Assembly (NCBI GenBank): GCA_030446015.1
Contig: JASUSO010000001.1
Location: 1-64,000, forward strand
From: Methanobacteriota archaeon
Lineage (GTDB): Archaea > Halobacteriota > Methanomicrobia > Methanomicrobiales > Methanoculleaceae
Direction of reading: 5' to 3'
DNA length: 64,000 nucleotides
Each line of letters starts with the position of its first letter. Positions within the stretch are counted from its first letter, which is position 1. The position numbers and the translations under genes were made by a program. This document shows positions 51,791 through 62,600 of the stretch, piece after piece. Under the pieces are notes generated by a model. The model searched no databases and was not told the origin of the DNA. It worked only from the letters and a program-made list of their open reading frames with translations.

Positions 51791-53284
51791 CTACTTTCCT
51801 ATTTTGATCCGGCGGGACATAATACATGGCCCTCCCCGCACGCCGCCGAGCGGTTCCTTCGGTTTCCCGAGCGAGTTCATGCACCTGCCCATCAGCGCCG
51901 CTCCCCGGGCAAGGCCGTCGTCCACGAAGACCAGGTGGTCGTTCGGTTTGTCGTAGAGGTTCCGTTCGGTGATGCCTTCGAGGATGTACTCGGGCTTCCT
52001 CCCCGATATCGCCGCACGGCCGGTGAACCCGATCGACGAGTTCGGCGGAACCATCCCCTTCTCGACGGCGACGTCGATGAGCCGGAGCGCCATCCTCGCG
52101 CAGACCCGGTCGACGACCTCGGTCAGCATGCCCATGCCGTGCTTCTCGTGGATCTCGCGCCCGATCTCCCCAAGAGCGGGCATCTCGCTGCCGTTCACGC
52201 CGCAGTCGCACCCGATGAGGGCAACGCCCGACCTGTCGGCCACGTCGGCGCAGACCGGAACCCGCCCGAACCTTGTTCGGTCGGGAGGAACGATACGGAT
52301 ATCAATGAGCTCGTGGCAGCGGTCGACGTACTCATCGACGACGGAACGCCTCCTGCCCCCGAACGCTCCCTTGATGCTGTGGTCGCCGAAGAGGTCGAGG
52401 GCGGTTCCCGTCCGATCCTTGACGAGCCCGGTGCCCCGGACGATCGCGTCCGGTATGGCCCCCGCGAGCCCGCAGAAGTTCCCGGTCGTCTGGGCGAACG
52501 GGTTCGGGTCGTCCGGGGCGACGTCGCTTGTGATCCGACCGTCGAGCGTCGTCCCGAAGTCGATGGATATGCAGGGGTTGCGGAAGTCGACCGGCGTCCA
52601 CTTGGCGCCCTCCTTGATCCCCGCCATCGCGAGCTCGCCTTCCATCTCGTTTGCCACCATCTCGACGCCGGTGCACCCGACCGGCGGCACGACGCCCGCC
52701 ACCGCGCCGACGAAGACCACCTTATCGGCGAACGAGAACTGCCGGAGTTTCGGCGGGAGGTTGTCGATCGACATCGGCGGGGTCATCTTCCGCGGGGGGA
52801 CGCCGGCCGCGAGGCAGCCGTTTGCAAGAGCGATGATGAAGTCCCCGACCTGGTCGGGGGAGTCCATCGCCGCCACGACGCCGGTGCTCCGGACGACGAA
52901 GTCCAGGTCGTCCTGGATGCTCAGGTGGGCCTCCTTGTGGCACTGGATCAGGGTGTCGCGCACCAGTTCCGTGACCGACTCCCGCGTCAGTTCCGTGCCG
53001 TCCAGGGTCGCCCCGAAGACCGTCTCGCCGGGTTTCGGCGGCCGGACGTCGCGGCTCATGGTCACGGTCTTGTTGATGATGTACGACCTGCCCGTCTCGA
53101 GGTTCGTGCCGGTCAGAATACACTTTGTCGTGGTATTGCCCATCTCTACAGAAGCCACGATGAAATACGGCTTCACCCGGTACTCGGGAACACCCGCGCC
53201 CGCTCCGTGGGATATCGATGGCGGTGGCGGGCTCTCGACGATATGCGGTGTGGGTTTGAAAAAGCGCTCCAAAAAGCGGGCACA
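51791..53284 (-). CDS. Methanogenesis marker protein 14
   Basis: 497 residues from the ATG at 53284, about 30 bp after a TATA-like AGGTATAAAG (about 53312-53321); the frame opens at 53326. The N-terminal FIVASVEMGNTTTKCILTGTNL and the blocks SIDFGTTLDGRI and IGFTGRAAISGRKPEYILEG fit an ASKHA/BadF-like ATPase fold, as in the marker 14 family found only in methanogens. Its biochemical role is unknown. Cysteines recur (CTG, CDCG, CARM), so a metal or Fe-S cluster is possible. Confidence 0.9.
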   Translation of the reverse strand, partial: CARFLERFFKPTPHIVESPPPPSISHGAGAGVPEYRVKPYFIVASVEMGNTTTKCILTGTNLETGRSYIINKTVTMSRDVRPPKPGETVFGATLDGTELTRESVTELVRDTLIQCHKEAHLSIQDDLDFVVRSTGVVAAMDSPDQVGDFIIALANGCLAAGVPPRKMTPPMSIDNLPPKLRQFSFADKVVFVGAVAGVVPPVGCTGVEMVANEMEGELAMAGIKEGAKWTPVDFRNPCISIDFGTTLDGRITSDVAPDDPNPFAQTTGNFCGLAGAIPDAIVRGTGLVKDRTGTALDLFGDHSIKGAFGGRRRSVVDEYVDRCHELIDIRIVPPDRTRFGRVPVCADVADRSGVALIGCDCGVNGSEMPALGEIGREIHEKHGMGMLTEVVDRVCARMALRLIDVAVEKGMVPPNSSIGFTGRAAISGRKPEYILEGITERNLYDKPNDHLVFVDDGLARGAALMGRCMNSLGKPKEPLGGVRGGPCIMSRRIKIGK

Positions 53285-53666
53285 CATAGTAGTCGTTTCC
53301 CCGTCTCCGACTTTATACCTTTCCATGAATCCCTACGGCTTCCATGGCCCGGAGAGAGGAGATATCCCCCGGGATGCCGTCCTTCCGGTTCCCGGGAGAA
53401 CGTGCCGGTCTCTCCGGCAGGATCCGGCGATTCGGGGGATAGCCGGCGCTCCTGCCCAAAGCCGGGGAGGCATTATTACCTGTCCGGCTCCGGGGAGATC
53501 GCACCGGGCGGGGAGAGCCCCTGTCTGCCGTCGCAGATCACCGCCAGGCGGCCGCCGTTTCCGGTTCCGGCAGAGCGCTTATATATGGATAACACGGATA
53601 ACCACAGTACCGGACGGGTTGCTGCGCTCTATCGAGCCCGTTCCGCCCGGGGGATAGGTGAACCAT
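53285..53666. promoter_or_regulatory. Divergent promoters, marker 14 and PPOX gene
   Basis: No gene is recognised. For the plus strand, CTTATATATGG (53577-53587) is a strong TATA box with a leader of about 55 bases before the ATG at 53667. For marker 14, AGGTATAAAG on the minus strand lies within the first 40 bases. GC-rich imperfect repeats fill the rest. Confidence 0.5.
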
Positions 53667-54071
53667 ATGGTTGCGCTTTCAGGCGAAGTTAAGGAGATTT
53701 TTACAAAGACCAAAGTCATGCCGATGGCCACCGCGTCGAAGGACGGCGTTCCGAACGTGGCGCCGATGGCATCGATCCAGCTCGTCGGCGACGACACCAT
53801 CTGGATCATGGACAACTACATGGTAAAGACGCTTGAAAACCTCAAAGAGAACCCTGTTACGGCGCTCTACTTCTACGACCAGGAGACCAAGCGCTGCTTC
53901 CAGGTGAAGGGCACGACAGAGATCAAGACGTCCGGCCCCGATTACGAGAAGTTCCGCGACCAGGTGAAAGCAAAGAGCGACAAGTTCCCGGCGAAATCGC
54001 TCATCGTCATCAAGATCACCGACGTCTTCGAGTGCACGCCGGGAAAAGAAGCCGGGAAGAAGGTGCTCTAA
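53667..54071 (+). CDS. Pyridoxamine 5'-phosphate oxidase-like flavoprotein
   Basis: 134 residues from ATG 53667 with AGGTGA upstream; a GTG at 53658 is an alternative. The split-barrel FMN fold is visible in MPMATASKDGVPNVAPMASIQLVGDDTIWI and TLENLKENPVTALYFY. Many archaeal homologues are single-domain flavoproteins of unknown substrate. It converges with argG, 8 bp apart. Confidence 0.82.
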   Translation: MVALSGEVKEIFTKTKVMPMATASKDGVPNVAPMASIQLVGDDTIWIMDNYMVKTLENLKENPVTALYFYDQETKRCFQVKGTTEIKTSGPDYEKFRDQVKAKSDKFPAKSLIVIKITDVFECTPGKEAGKKVL

Positions 54072-54079
54072 GCACCCCT

Positions 54080-55267
54080 TCAATGCTTCTTGAGGTTTTT
54101 GAGCAGGCGCGCCTGCAGGCCGAAGAAGTTCGAGAACCCGACGGCGTGGTTCTGGTCGAGCGTCTTCGAGTCGAAGGAGACAAGGTCGTCGGAGTAGATC
54201 GCGGAGTCAGAACTCCGGCCGAGCACCTTCACGCTGCCCTTGTAGAGGCCGACATCCACGGTGCCGTTCATCCGCTCCTGCGTCTTGTCGATGAACGCAT
54301 TGAGCGCGTAGAAGAGCGGTTCGTGCACGAGCCCCATGTAGGCGAGTTCTGACCACTTGTCGTCGACGATACGCTTGAACGCGAGCTCCGAACGGGTCAG
54401 GACGAGGTGTTCGAGATCGCTGTGCGCGGCGAGGAGGACGGTCGCGGCCGGGTGCTCGTAGATCTCGCGGGCCTTCAGGCCGAGGATCCGGTCCTCGACC
54501 ATATCGTTGCGGCCGACACCGTTCCTTCCGGCGATCCGGTTCAGTTCCCGGATCAGGGCAAGGCCGGGCATCTTCTTCCCGTTGAGTGCGACCGGGACAC
54601 CCTGCGCGAACTCGATGCTGATCTCCTCCATCGCGTCGGGAGCATCCTTCGGCGAGACCGTCCAGCCGTAGATGTCATCGGGCGGGTGGAAGGCGGGGTC
54701 TTCGAGTCTGCCGCCCTCGATGCTCCGGCTCCAGCAGTTCTCGTCGATGCTGTAGGGCTTCTCCTTTACCACCGTCACCGGGATATTGTGTTGCTGCGCG
54801 TAGTTGATCTCCCACTCGCGGGTCAGGTTCATCTCCCGCATCGGAGCGATGATGTCGTATCCGTTGGACCTGAAGATGAAGTCGAACCGGAGCTGGTCGT
54901 TTCCTTTGCCGGTGCAGCCGTGCGCGATCTTCGAGGCGCCTTCCTTCTTTGCGACCTCAACGATCTCCTCGGCGATCAGCGGGCGGGCAAGCGCCGTGCC
55001 CATCGGATAACCTTCATACGACCCGTTCGCTTTGATCGAGGGGAAGATGTAGTCCGCCACGAACTTCTCTTTCGCGTCGATGGTGTAGTGGTTGTCTGCA
55101 AGCATCCGGCCTTTCTCGGTTGCCCGGGCGATCTCCTCCTCGGGCTGGCCCACATCGACGGCAACGGTGATGATCTCGTCAAACCCGTAGTGCTCGCGCA
55201 GGAGGGGAATACAGACGGAGGTATCGAGACCTCCCGAAAATGCTAGGACGACTTTTCCCTTTTCCAT
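54080..55267 (-). CDS. argG: Argininosuccinate synthase
   Basis: 395 residues from the ATG at 55267. The frame continues to 55606 but those codons precede the family start ([19 protein letters not shown]). The ATP P-loop [21 protein letters not shown] and [13 protein letters not shown] are typical. It condenses citrulline with aspartate. It is monocistronic with a leader containing a TGCCTGACGGCA palindrome (about 55297-55308). Confidence 0.95.
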   Translation of the reverse strand: MEKGKVVLAFSGGLDTSVCIPLLREHYGFDEIITVAVDVGQPEEEIARATEKGRMLADNHYTIDAKEKFVADYIFPSIKANGSYEGYPMGTALARPLIAEEIVEVAKKEGASKIAHGCTGKGNDQLRFDFIFRSNGYDIIAPMREMNLTREWEINYAQQHNIPVTVVKEKPYSIDENCWSRSIEGGRLEDPAFHPPDDIYGWTVSPKDAPDAMEEISIEFAQGVPVALNGKKMPGLALIRELNRIAGRNGVGRNDMVEDRILGLKAREIYEHPAATVLLAAHSDLEHLVLTRSELAFKRIVDDKWSELAYMGLVHEPLFYALNAFIDKTQERMNGTVDVGLYKGSVKVLGRSSDSAIYSDDLVSFDSKTLDQNHAVGFSNFFGLQARLLKNLKKH

Positions 55268-55691
55268 GGTACTGATCTCCGCGTTCCTGATATCCTGCCT
55301 GACGGCAGATTGGAGTAATCTACATTGATATGACCTCTCACCCAATAAAAGAAATGGTATGGACGGACGCGCCGGCACAAATCCCATCCATACCTGCTTT
55401 TCCGGGTGCCGGTTGAACGAGCGTGGAGGCCCCGGGACGCTGAGGGCGATCGGACGATCCCGGCACCCACCTGCGCGGCCCGGGCCGCCGGGGCCGGATG
55501 GCAGGATACAGGGATCCAAAAAACGGGCGTTATAGAAGGAATTATCGGTAAAATTCGAATAAAACCCGATATCCTCGCCACGACTGCACCCCATCCATGA
55601 AAACACTGCAAAATGGCTGAAAATATAAAAATGAACAGAATTCTGCCAATTTTGCGAAACCCGAAATTATAAAGGGGATAACATAGAAATC
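55268..55691. promoter_or_regulatory. argG / proV divergent promoter region with inverted repeat
   Basis: No gene is recognised in these 424 bases. Minus strand: TTTTATTGGG (about 55340-55350) is a TATA candidate for argG. Plus strand: GAAATTATAAAGG (55663-55675) lies about 25 bases before the GTG of proV. Just upstream, GCAAAATGGC (55608-55617) and GCCAATTTTGC (55645-55655) are an imperfect inverted repeat that could be a regulator's operator. Confidence 0.5.
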
Positions 55692-56951
55692 GTGAAGCTG
55701 GAGGGTTCCGTCATTTTTGAGAAGGCATCCATAGAGGACACAACGTCACCACAACCAATAATCAGCGTCAGGAATCTGACCAAAGTATTCGGGCAGAATC
55801 CTGAGAAAGCACTGGAACTTCATAGGAAAGGCCGTTCAAAACACGAGATCTACGCGGAGACCGGCTCGACGCTGGCTCTCAACAACGTCTCGTTCGATGT
55901 CATGCCGGGCGAGACATTCGTGCTGATGGGTCTGTCCGGGAGCGGGAAGTCAACGCTTCTGCGCTGCATCAACCGGCTCATCGACCCCACCGAGGGTGAG
56001 ATACTGATCGACGGCGAGGATATCGTCGGCATGGGACAGGAGGAACTCCGGGAGACCCGACGGCGCAAACTCGGGATGATCTTTCAGAATTTCGCCCTTC
56101 TTCCCCACCGAACGGTTCTCGACAACGTCGCCTTCGGCCTCGAGATCCAGGGCGTCCCGGTGGAAGAACGACAGAAGAAAGCCGAAGAAATACTCCGGAT
56201 GGTGGGGCTCGGGGGCTATGGAGGGAGCATGCCCGGCGAGCTCTCCGGCGGTATGAAACAGCGGGTCGGGCTTGCCCGTGCGCTCACGAGCGATCCCGAC
56301 ATTCTCCTGATGGACGAGGCGTTCAGCGCTCTCGATCCCCTTATCCGCAGGGACATGCAGGACGAACTGCTGGATCTCCAGCAACGGCTGGTCAAGACGA
56401 TCATCTTCGTCACCCACGATCTCGACGAGGCCTTGAAACTCGGCGACCGGATCGCCCTGATGAAGGACGGTTCGATCGTGCAGGTCGGCACACCGGAGGA
56501 GATCCTGACGAACCCCGAGAACGCGTACGTCGAGAAGTTCGTCGCCGACGTCGACCTGACAAGGGTTCTCTCGGCAAGCGACGTGATGCGCCGCCCCGAA
56601 CCGGTCGCCCGGTGCACCGCGGGCCCGAGGGTTGCCCTGCACCTCATGGAAGAGCACGATATCGGGAGCGTATTCGTGGTCGACCGCTGGCGCCGCCTCA
56701 GGGGCCTTGTTACGCTCGATGATACGCTCAAGGCTGTGCAAGCGGGCAGGGGACTTGAGGAGATCATCACCACCGACGTCCCGACCGTGGCGCTCGACAC
56801 CCCGCTTACCGATATCATATCGGTGATCGCCGGGAGCCGCTATCCCGTTGCGGTGGTTGATGACGAAAACAGGCTTCAGGGATTAATATTCCGGGGTACC
56901 ATCCTCGCCGCCCTGGCGCGAAAGGGGGAGGATATCAATGCAACTGCCTAA
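55692..56951 (+). CDS. proV: Betaine/proline ABC transporter ATPase with CBS domains
   Basis: 419 residues from GTG 55692, with TATA spacing for a leaderless start. Walker A GLSGSGKST is at 80-88, signature LSGGMKQR and Walker B DILLMDEAFSALDP follow. The C-terminal 110 residues are a CBS pair (EEHDIGSVFVVDRWRRLRGLVTLDD and SRYPVAVVDDENRLQGLI), the ionic-strength sensor in OpuA. The ATPase energises import of a quaternary amine osmolyte. It overlaps the permease by 14 bp. Confidence 0.92.
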   Translation: MKLEGSVIFEKASIEDTTSPQPIISVRNLTKVFGQNPEKALELHRKGRSKHEIYAETGSTLALNNVSFDVMPGETFVLMGLSGSGKSTLLRCINRLIDPTEGEILIDGEDIVGMGQEELRETRRRKLGMIFQNFALLPHRTVLDNVAFGLEIQGVPVEERQKKAEEILRMVGLGGYGGSMPGELSGGMKQRVGLARALTSDPDILLMDEAFSALDPLIRRDMQDELLDLQQRLVKTIIFVTHDLDEALKLGDRIALMKDGSIVQVGTPEEILTNPENAYVEKFVADVDLTRVLSASDVMRRPEPVARCTAGPRVALHLMEEHDIGSVFVVDRWRRLRGLVTLDDTLKAVQAGRGLEEIITTDVPTVALDTPLTDIISVIAGSRYPVAVVDDENRLQGLIFRGTILAALARKGEDINATA

Positions 56952-57780
56952 ACTCCCCTTAGGGGACGCCGTCGAGGCGCTCGTCGACTGGATCGAGCAG
57001 TACTTCGGCTGGCTGCTCGACGCCGTCAGCGCAGGGCTCGGGTTCCTCATCGGCGGGCTGCAGGGCCTCCTGCTCGCCATACCGGCACCGGTCTTAATCC
57101 TCCTCGCAGCCGTTCTGGTCTGGTTTGTCACCCGGCGCGACATCAAACTGGCGGGACTCACAGCGCTCGGTCTGCTGCTGATCTGGGACCTCCAGCTCTG
57201 GAACCTTGCCATGCTCACCCTGGCGCTCGTCCTTGTCTCGACGATCGTCGCGCTCGCGATATCGATCCCGCTCGGCATCGCGGCCGCAGGAAGCGATGCG
57301 ATCAATGCGGCGCTCCGGCCGGTTCTCGACTTCATGCAGACGATGCCCTCGTTCGTGTACCTCATCCCCGCCGTGATCTTCTTCGGCCTCGGGAACGTCC
57401 CGGGCACCATCGCAACGGTCGTCTTCGCGATGCCGCCGGCGCTCCGCCTCACCAACCTCGGGATCCGGCAGGTGCCGACCGAACTCGTTGAGGTCGCGGA
57501 CGCGTTCGGCTCCACGCCCCGGCAGAAACTCTTCAAGGTGCAGCTCCCGGTCGCCCTTCCCACCATCATGGCAGGGGTGAACCAGTGCATCATGCTCGCC
57601 CTCTCCATGACCGTCATCGCATCGATGATCGGTGCCGGAGGGCTCGGCTACCAGGTGCTCGTGGGCATCCAGCGGGTGGATATCGGCATGGGGTTCGAGG
57701 CGGGGCTTGCCATCGTGATCATCGCGATCATCCTCGACCGGATCACCCAGAACCTCGTGCCGCAGTACGAGAACCGGTGA
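56938..57780 (+). CDS. proW: Betaine/proline ABC transporter permease
   Basis: 280 residues with about seven hydrophobic segments. The BPD_transp_1 domain shows the EAA-like loop ELVEVADAFGSTPRQKLFKVQLPVALPTIM, and LDFMQTMPSFVYLIP is typical of ProW/OpuAB. Second gene of the transporter operon. Confidence 0.92.
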   Translation: MQLPKLPLGDAVEALVDWIEQYFGWLLDAVSAGLGFLIGGLQGLLLAIPAPVLILLAAVLVWFVTRRDIKLAGLTALGLLLIWDLQLWNLAMLTLALVLVSTIVALAISIPLGIAAAGSDAINAALRPVLDFMQTMPSFVYLIPAVIFFGLGNVPGTIATVVFAMPPALRLTNLGIRQVPTELVEVADAFGSTPRQKLFKVQLPVALPTIMAGVNQCIMLALSMTVIASMIGAGGLGYQVLVGIQRVDIGMGFEAGLAIVIIAIILDRITQNLVPQYENR

Positions 57781-58179
57781 CCGGTCCCAATATTTTTCCC
57801 AGGAAGAATGGGCGGCCTTGCGTATCCTCCTGCATCTTCCATCATATCGACCGAGCGCGTGACGGACAGCCCACACACAGGAATGGTTTCCCGGCCGCAC
57901 GCGATTTGAAATCCGGTTTCAAGAAGACTCCGTTCCCCAAACGGAACCCGTAAAACCTAAATATGGTTATGATCTAACGTAGACCCGGTCAAAATCTGGC
58001 CTTTTTGCCCAGGGGTGCAAACACGCCAGAAGCGGCATCTACCGCCGCCTCTGCCCTATGCCCGGGTTGTCGGCGCTTTCGCCGTCCCGGACAGTTCGTG
58101 AGAACCCGGAACCCCACACTGCCGGGTTCTGAATGCAGTCTGCCCGCCCATCAGCGGGACAAACTCCACAAGGTGAAAT
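57781..58179 (+). promoter_or_regulatory. Structured leader of the substrate-binding gene
   Basis: No gene is recognised. A TATA element CTAAATATGG (about 57956-57965) predicts a 5' leader near 195 bases. It can form several hairpins: GCGGC/GCCGC (about 58032-58048), CGGCG/CGCCG near 58070-58085, AGAACCCGG/CCGGGTTCT (about 58101-58130) and CCCGC/GCGGG (about 58143-58158). It gives the binding protein its own promoter. GGTGAAAT before the ATG is a possible ribosome binding site. Confidence 0.45.
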
Positions 58180-59052
58180 ATGGTTCGAAAAATTGGAAGC
58201 CTGTTCGCATTGACGAGCCTGGTTCTGGCACTTTGCCTCTTCTCCGCCGGCTGCACCGGCACGGAAACCGCCGAGGCGAAGAAGGTCAGCATCGGCTACG
58301 TCACCTGGGACTGTGCAATCGCCAGCACCAACGTGATGAAGCAGGTCTTTGAGGAAGCCGGATACGACGTCGAACTGATCGCAGTCGACGCAGGACCGCT
58401 CTTCCAGGCGCTTGCCAACGGCAACGTCGACTTCACGACGACCGGATGGCTCCCGCACACGCATGAGCACTACTGGGACCAGTACGGCGACCGGATCGAT
58501 TACGTCAAGGCAAACATCCCCGGAGCGGCACGTATCGGGCTTGTCGTCCCGACCTACGTGACCATCGACTCGATCGATGAGATGAACGATGTCGCCGATC
58601 AGTTCGGCGGCAGGATCGTCGGTATTGAGCCCGGAGCGGGCATCATGAGCCGGACCGAGCAGGCCATCGATGAGTACGGCCTCAACTACGAGCTGGTCGC
58701 AAGCAGCAGCGCCGGCATGGCGGCGGAGCTGCGCACCGCCATCAACAACGAGAAGTGGGTCGTGGTGACCGGGTGGTCGCCGCACTGGAAGTTCGGCCGC
58801 TACGACCTCAAGTTCCTCGACGACCCGAAGGAGGTCTACGGCGGGGCCGAGGATATCGTGACCCTTGCCCGACAGGATCTCGCGGCCGACGACCCGGAGG
58901 CCCATGGCATCCTGACCCGGTTCGAGTGGACCGCCGAGGACATCGCATCGGTCATGACCGATATCGAGGGCGGCATGCCTGAAGAGGAGGCCGCGAAGAA
59001 GTGGATCGACGCCAACCGCGACAGGGTCGACGTCTGGCTCGGGAAGGCATGA
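58180..59052 (+). CDS. proX: Betaine/proline ABC transporter substrate-binding lipoprotein
   Basis: 290 residues. A signal peptide ends in the lipobox FSAGC with C25 as the lipidated residue. The mature OpuAC domain has VTWDCAIASTNVMKQVFEEAGYDVEL, VDFTTTGWLPHTHEHYWDQYG and VVVTGWSPHWKFGRYDLKFLDDP; the tryptophans form the cage that binds quaternary ammonium osmolytes. It is 399 bp after the permease gene and probably transcribed separately at a higher level. Confidence 0.93.
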   Translation: MVRKIGSLFALTSLVLALCLFSAGCTGTETAEAKKVSIGYVTWDCAIASTNVMKQVFEEAGYDVELIAVDAGPLFQALANGNVDFTTTGWLPHTHEHYWDQYGDRIDYVKANIPGAARIGLVVPTYVTIDSIDEMNDVADQFGGRIVGIEPGAGIMSRTEQAIDEYGLNYELVASSSAGMAAELRTAINNEKWVVVTGWSPHWKFGRYDLKFLDDPKEVYGGAEDIVTLARQDLAADDPEAHGILTRFEWTAEDIASVMTDIEGGMPEEEAAKKWIDANRDRVDVWLGKA

Positions 59053-59625
59053 CCCCCTTTTTTTTGCAAAAAATTCTCACGCAACCGTCTAGGTGTTGCG
59101 TTGCTAACCGCAGGCAGTGTGACCTCTGACAGGGGTGCTTTCACCGCCGGGAACCGATGTAGTCTCACGCGAAGAGCGAGCGAAGCGAGCTTGAGCACCA
59201 TTCAGAACGACGTTTCTTTGGAATGTCATTCGCACCTGGCGGTGCTCATGTTCCCTCCCCACAGGGGAGGTCGCACTTCGCGGCTTCGCGTCCTTCGCGT
59301 GAGACTGTTTCGGTGCTCAACCTGACTACCTCACGCGAAGCCGCGAAGAACGCGAAGATCGGTTATCCGAGAGGAACTCTCCTTCGGAGCCTGATGGCTT
59401 CTCATGCTCCCCCCACAGGGAAGGTCGCACCTCGAAGACCTTCGGGTCTTCTCACGCTCCTGCCCTTCGCACCTAACGGTGCTCGCGCTTCCGCCCTTCG
59501 GCCGGTCGCGTTCGGCCCGTCGCAGCTCGCACCTACGGTGCTCAAGCTCGCTACGCTCGCTCTTCGCGTGAGATGAACTGGATGAGAACACTGGAAGAAA
59601 AAGAAAGGGTGGTAAGATCCCGGGA
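59053..59625. repeat. Intergenic inverted-repeat cluster
   Basis: No gene is supported. A 37-bp element at 59163-59199 (TCTCACGCGAAGAGCGAGCG...) recurs as a near-perfect reverse complement at 59537-59573. Inside are further repeats: CCCCACAGGG(G/A)AGGTCGCAC at about 59258 and 59410, TTCGCGTGAGAC near 59300, its complement CTCACGCGAAGCCGCGAAG near 59332, and TCGCACCT..CGGTGCTC at about 59230, 59468 and 59528. No transposase is present. The edges look like a mobile non-coding element or an array of repetitive palindromes; part of it reappears at the left end of the window. Confidence 0.75.
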
Positions 59626-62600
59626 TCACGCCAGCCCGTGGTAGTGCGCGAGCGGTTCGAGGGTGATCTCCTCGCGCTTGATGGCGTCGATCGCCATCGC
59701 CGCCGCCCGTGCCGCCTGGAGCGTGGTGATGTAGGGGATGCCGTAATCGACGGCGGCCCGCATGATCTGGATGTGGTCCTGCCGGGACGCCTTGTCCGCC
59801 GGGGTGTTGATGATCAGCCGGATGCTGCCCGACCGCATCGCATCGATGACGTTCGGGGAGCCTTCCTGGACCTTCCGCACAAGGTTCACCTCGACGCCGT
59901 TCTGGGTGAGGTACTCGACCGTTCCGCTCGTCCCGTAGAGCGTGAGGCCGAGTTCACGGAGTTTCCGCGCAATCGGGAGGATCTCCTCCTTCTGCTCGTT
60001 CGTCACCGATATGAAGACGTTACCGCTCGTCGGCAGGGTGTTGTCTGCAGCGGTGCTCGCCTTGTAGTAGGCGCGGCCGAAGTCGTAGTCGATCCCCATC
60101 ACCTCGCCGGTACTCTTCATCTCCGGCCCGAGGACGGTGTCGACGCCGGGGAGTTTGTTGAAGGGCAGGAGCACCTCTTTGACCGCGACGTGCTCGATCT
60201 CGGGCTCGGTGATACCCATCTCGGCGAGTTTGTGCCCCACCATCACCTTCGCCGCGATCTTCGCGAGCGCGATGCCCGTCGCCTTTGCGACGAACGGCAC
60301 CGTCCGGCTCGCACGCGGGTTCGCCTCGAGGACGTAGACCACGTCGTTTCGGACGGCATACTGGATGTTGATCAACCCGACGACCCCGAGGCCGAGAGCG
60401 ATCTTCTTCGTGTACTCCCGCACCCGCGCGATCACCGAGGGCGAGAGGGACTGCGGCGGGATGACGCAGGCCGAGTCGCCGGAGTGGACGCCGGCCCACT
60501 CGATATGCTCCATGATGCCGCCGATCAGGACGTCCGTTCCGTCACAGACCGCATCGACGTCGATCTCGACGGCGTTCTGGAGGAAGGAGTCGATCAGCAC
60601 CGGGTGTTTCTTGCTCACCCGGACGGCCTCCTTGATGTAACTCTCGAGTTCGGCCTCGTCGTGGACGAGTTCCATCGCCCGTCCGCCGAGGACGTAGGAC
60701 GGTCTGACCAGCACCGGGTAGCCGATCTCCCGGGCCATCCTCCGCGCCTCGTCTTCCGAGTAGGCGGAACTGTTCGCCGGACTCGGGATACCGAGTCTGG
60801 TGAGCAGGCGGCTGAACCGGTCGCGGTCCTCCGCCACGTCCATGGCGTCGGGCGACGTGCCGAGGATCTTCGTCGAGAGGCCGAGGCGCTTGATCTCCGC
60901 CTCCAGCGGCACGGCCAGGTTCACCGAGTTCTGGCCGCCGAACTGGACCATGACGCCGTAGTAGTCGTCCTTCTTGAGGATGTTCATGACGTCCTCAAGC
61001 TGCATCGGCTCAAAGAAGAGCCGATCGGAGGTGTCGGCGTCGGTCGAGACCGTCTCGGGGTTGTTGTTGACGATATGGACCTCGATCCCCTCTTCCTCGC
61101 GAAGCGCCATCACCGCGTGGACGGTGCAGTAGTCGAACTCGATCCCCTGGCCGATCCGGATCGGCCCGGAACCGAGGATCAGCACCTTCTTTGCGCCGTC
61201 GCGCGTGAGCTCGCACCCCTCCTCCCAGGTGGAGTAGAAGTAGGGCGTCGTCGCCGGGAACTCGGCGGCGCAGGTGTCCACCATCTTGTAGGTCGGCGTC
61301 CCGGAGAGCGCCTCGATCTCGGCGGCGGTCTTCTTCGTCAGCGCCATGAGGTCTTCGTCCGAGAAACCGTAGCGCCGGGCGACCCTGACGTCCTCCGGTT
61401 CGAAGTCGGTCTCGAGTTTCCGCTCGAGGTCGACGATGTTCTTGATCTTTTCGAGGAAGAACGGCGTGATCGACGTGAGGCCGGCAACCTCCTCGACCGT
61501 GAACCCCACACGGAAGGCATCGAAGAGGCACCCGAACCGTTCGTCCGTCGGGGACGTCAGGATCATCCGGATCTCGCTCGGATTCGTGTGCCGCTGCATG
61601 TCGTTGTCGAGCGACCGGAGCGCCTTCTTGAACGCCTCCTCGACCGTCCGCCCGATCGCCATCACCTCTCCGGTGCTCTTCATCGCCGTCGTGAGCGTCC
61701 GGTCGGCCGACTTGAACTTGTCGAACGGCCACCGGGGCACCTTCACCACGACGTAGTCGATCGCAGGCTCGAAGGATGCCGGGGTGACGCCGGTCACGGT
61801 GTTCATGATCTCGTCGAGCCGGAGCCCGATCGCGATCTTCGCCGCGACCCGGGCGATCGGGTAGCCGGTCGCCTTGGAGGCGAGCGCGGACGACCGCGAG
61901 ACACGGGGGTTCACCTCGATGACCCGGTAGTCGCCGTCCTTGTAGGCGAACTGGATGTTGCACCCGCCCTGGACGTCGAGCGCCCGGATGATCTTGATCG
62001 CGGCGGTCCGGAGCGTCTGGAACTCGTCGTCCCGCAGGGTGAGGATGGGCGCGACGACGACGCTCTCGCCGGTGTGGATGCCCATCGGGTCGACGTTCTC
62101 CATACCGCAGACGATGATGCAGGTATCGGATGCGTCGCGCATCACCTCGAACTCGATCTCCTTCCACCCGGCGACGCTCTCTTCCACGAGCACCTGGTGG
62201 ATCCGGGAGCGGGCGAGCCCGAGTTCGCATATCCGCCGCATCTCCTCAGGCGTGTGCGCCACGCCGCCGCCGGAGCCGCCGAGCGTATAGGCCGGCCGGA
62301 TGATCGCCGGGAGGCCGACCTCGCGGATCGCCTCGTCGATCTGGTTCATGCTCTCGATGATCATGCTCCGTGGGACGGGCTCGCCGATGGCGTTCATCAG
62401 GTCGCGGAACTGTTCGCGATCTTCGCCCCGGTAGATCGCCTCAAGGGGCGTCCCGAGGATCTCGACGCCCTCGAGCGCACCCATCTCCGCGAGTTCCGCG
62501 GTCATGTTGAGGCCGGTCTGGCCGCCCATGCCGCTCAGGATCCCGTCGGGCTTCTCCTTAGCGATGATCTTCGCGATGATCTCGGCCTTTAAGGGCTCGA

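Noticed and set aside
59638-62592. A 984-codon plus-strand frame antisense to carB
   Set aside because: It is an exact shadow of carB. The family motifs are all on the minus strand, and the plus-strand protein is arginine- and aspartate-rich without domain features, as expected from GC-rich codon complements.
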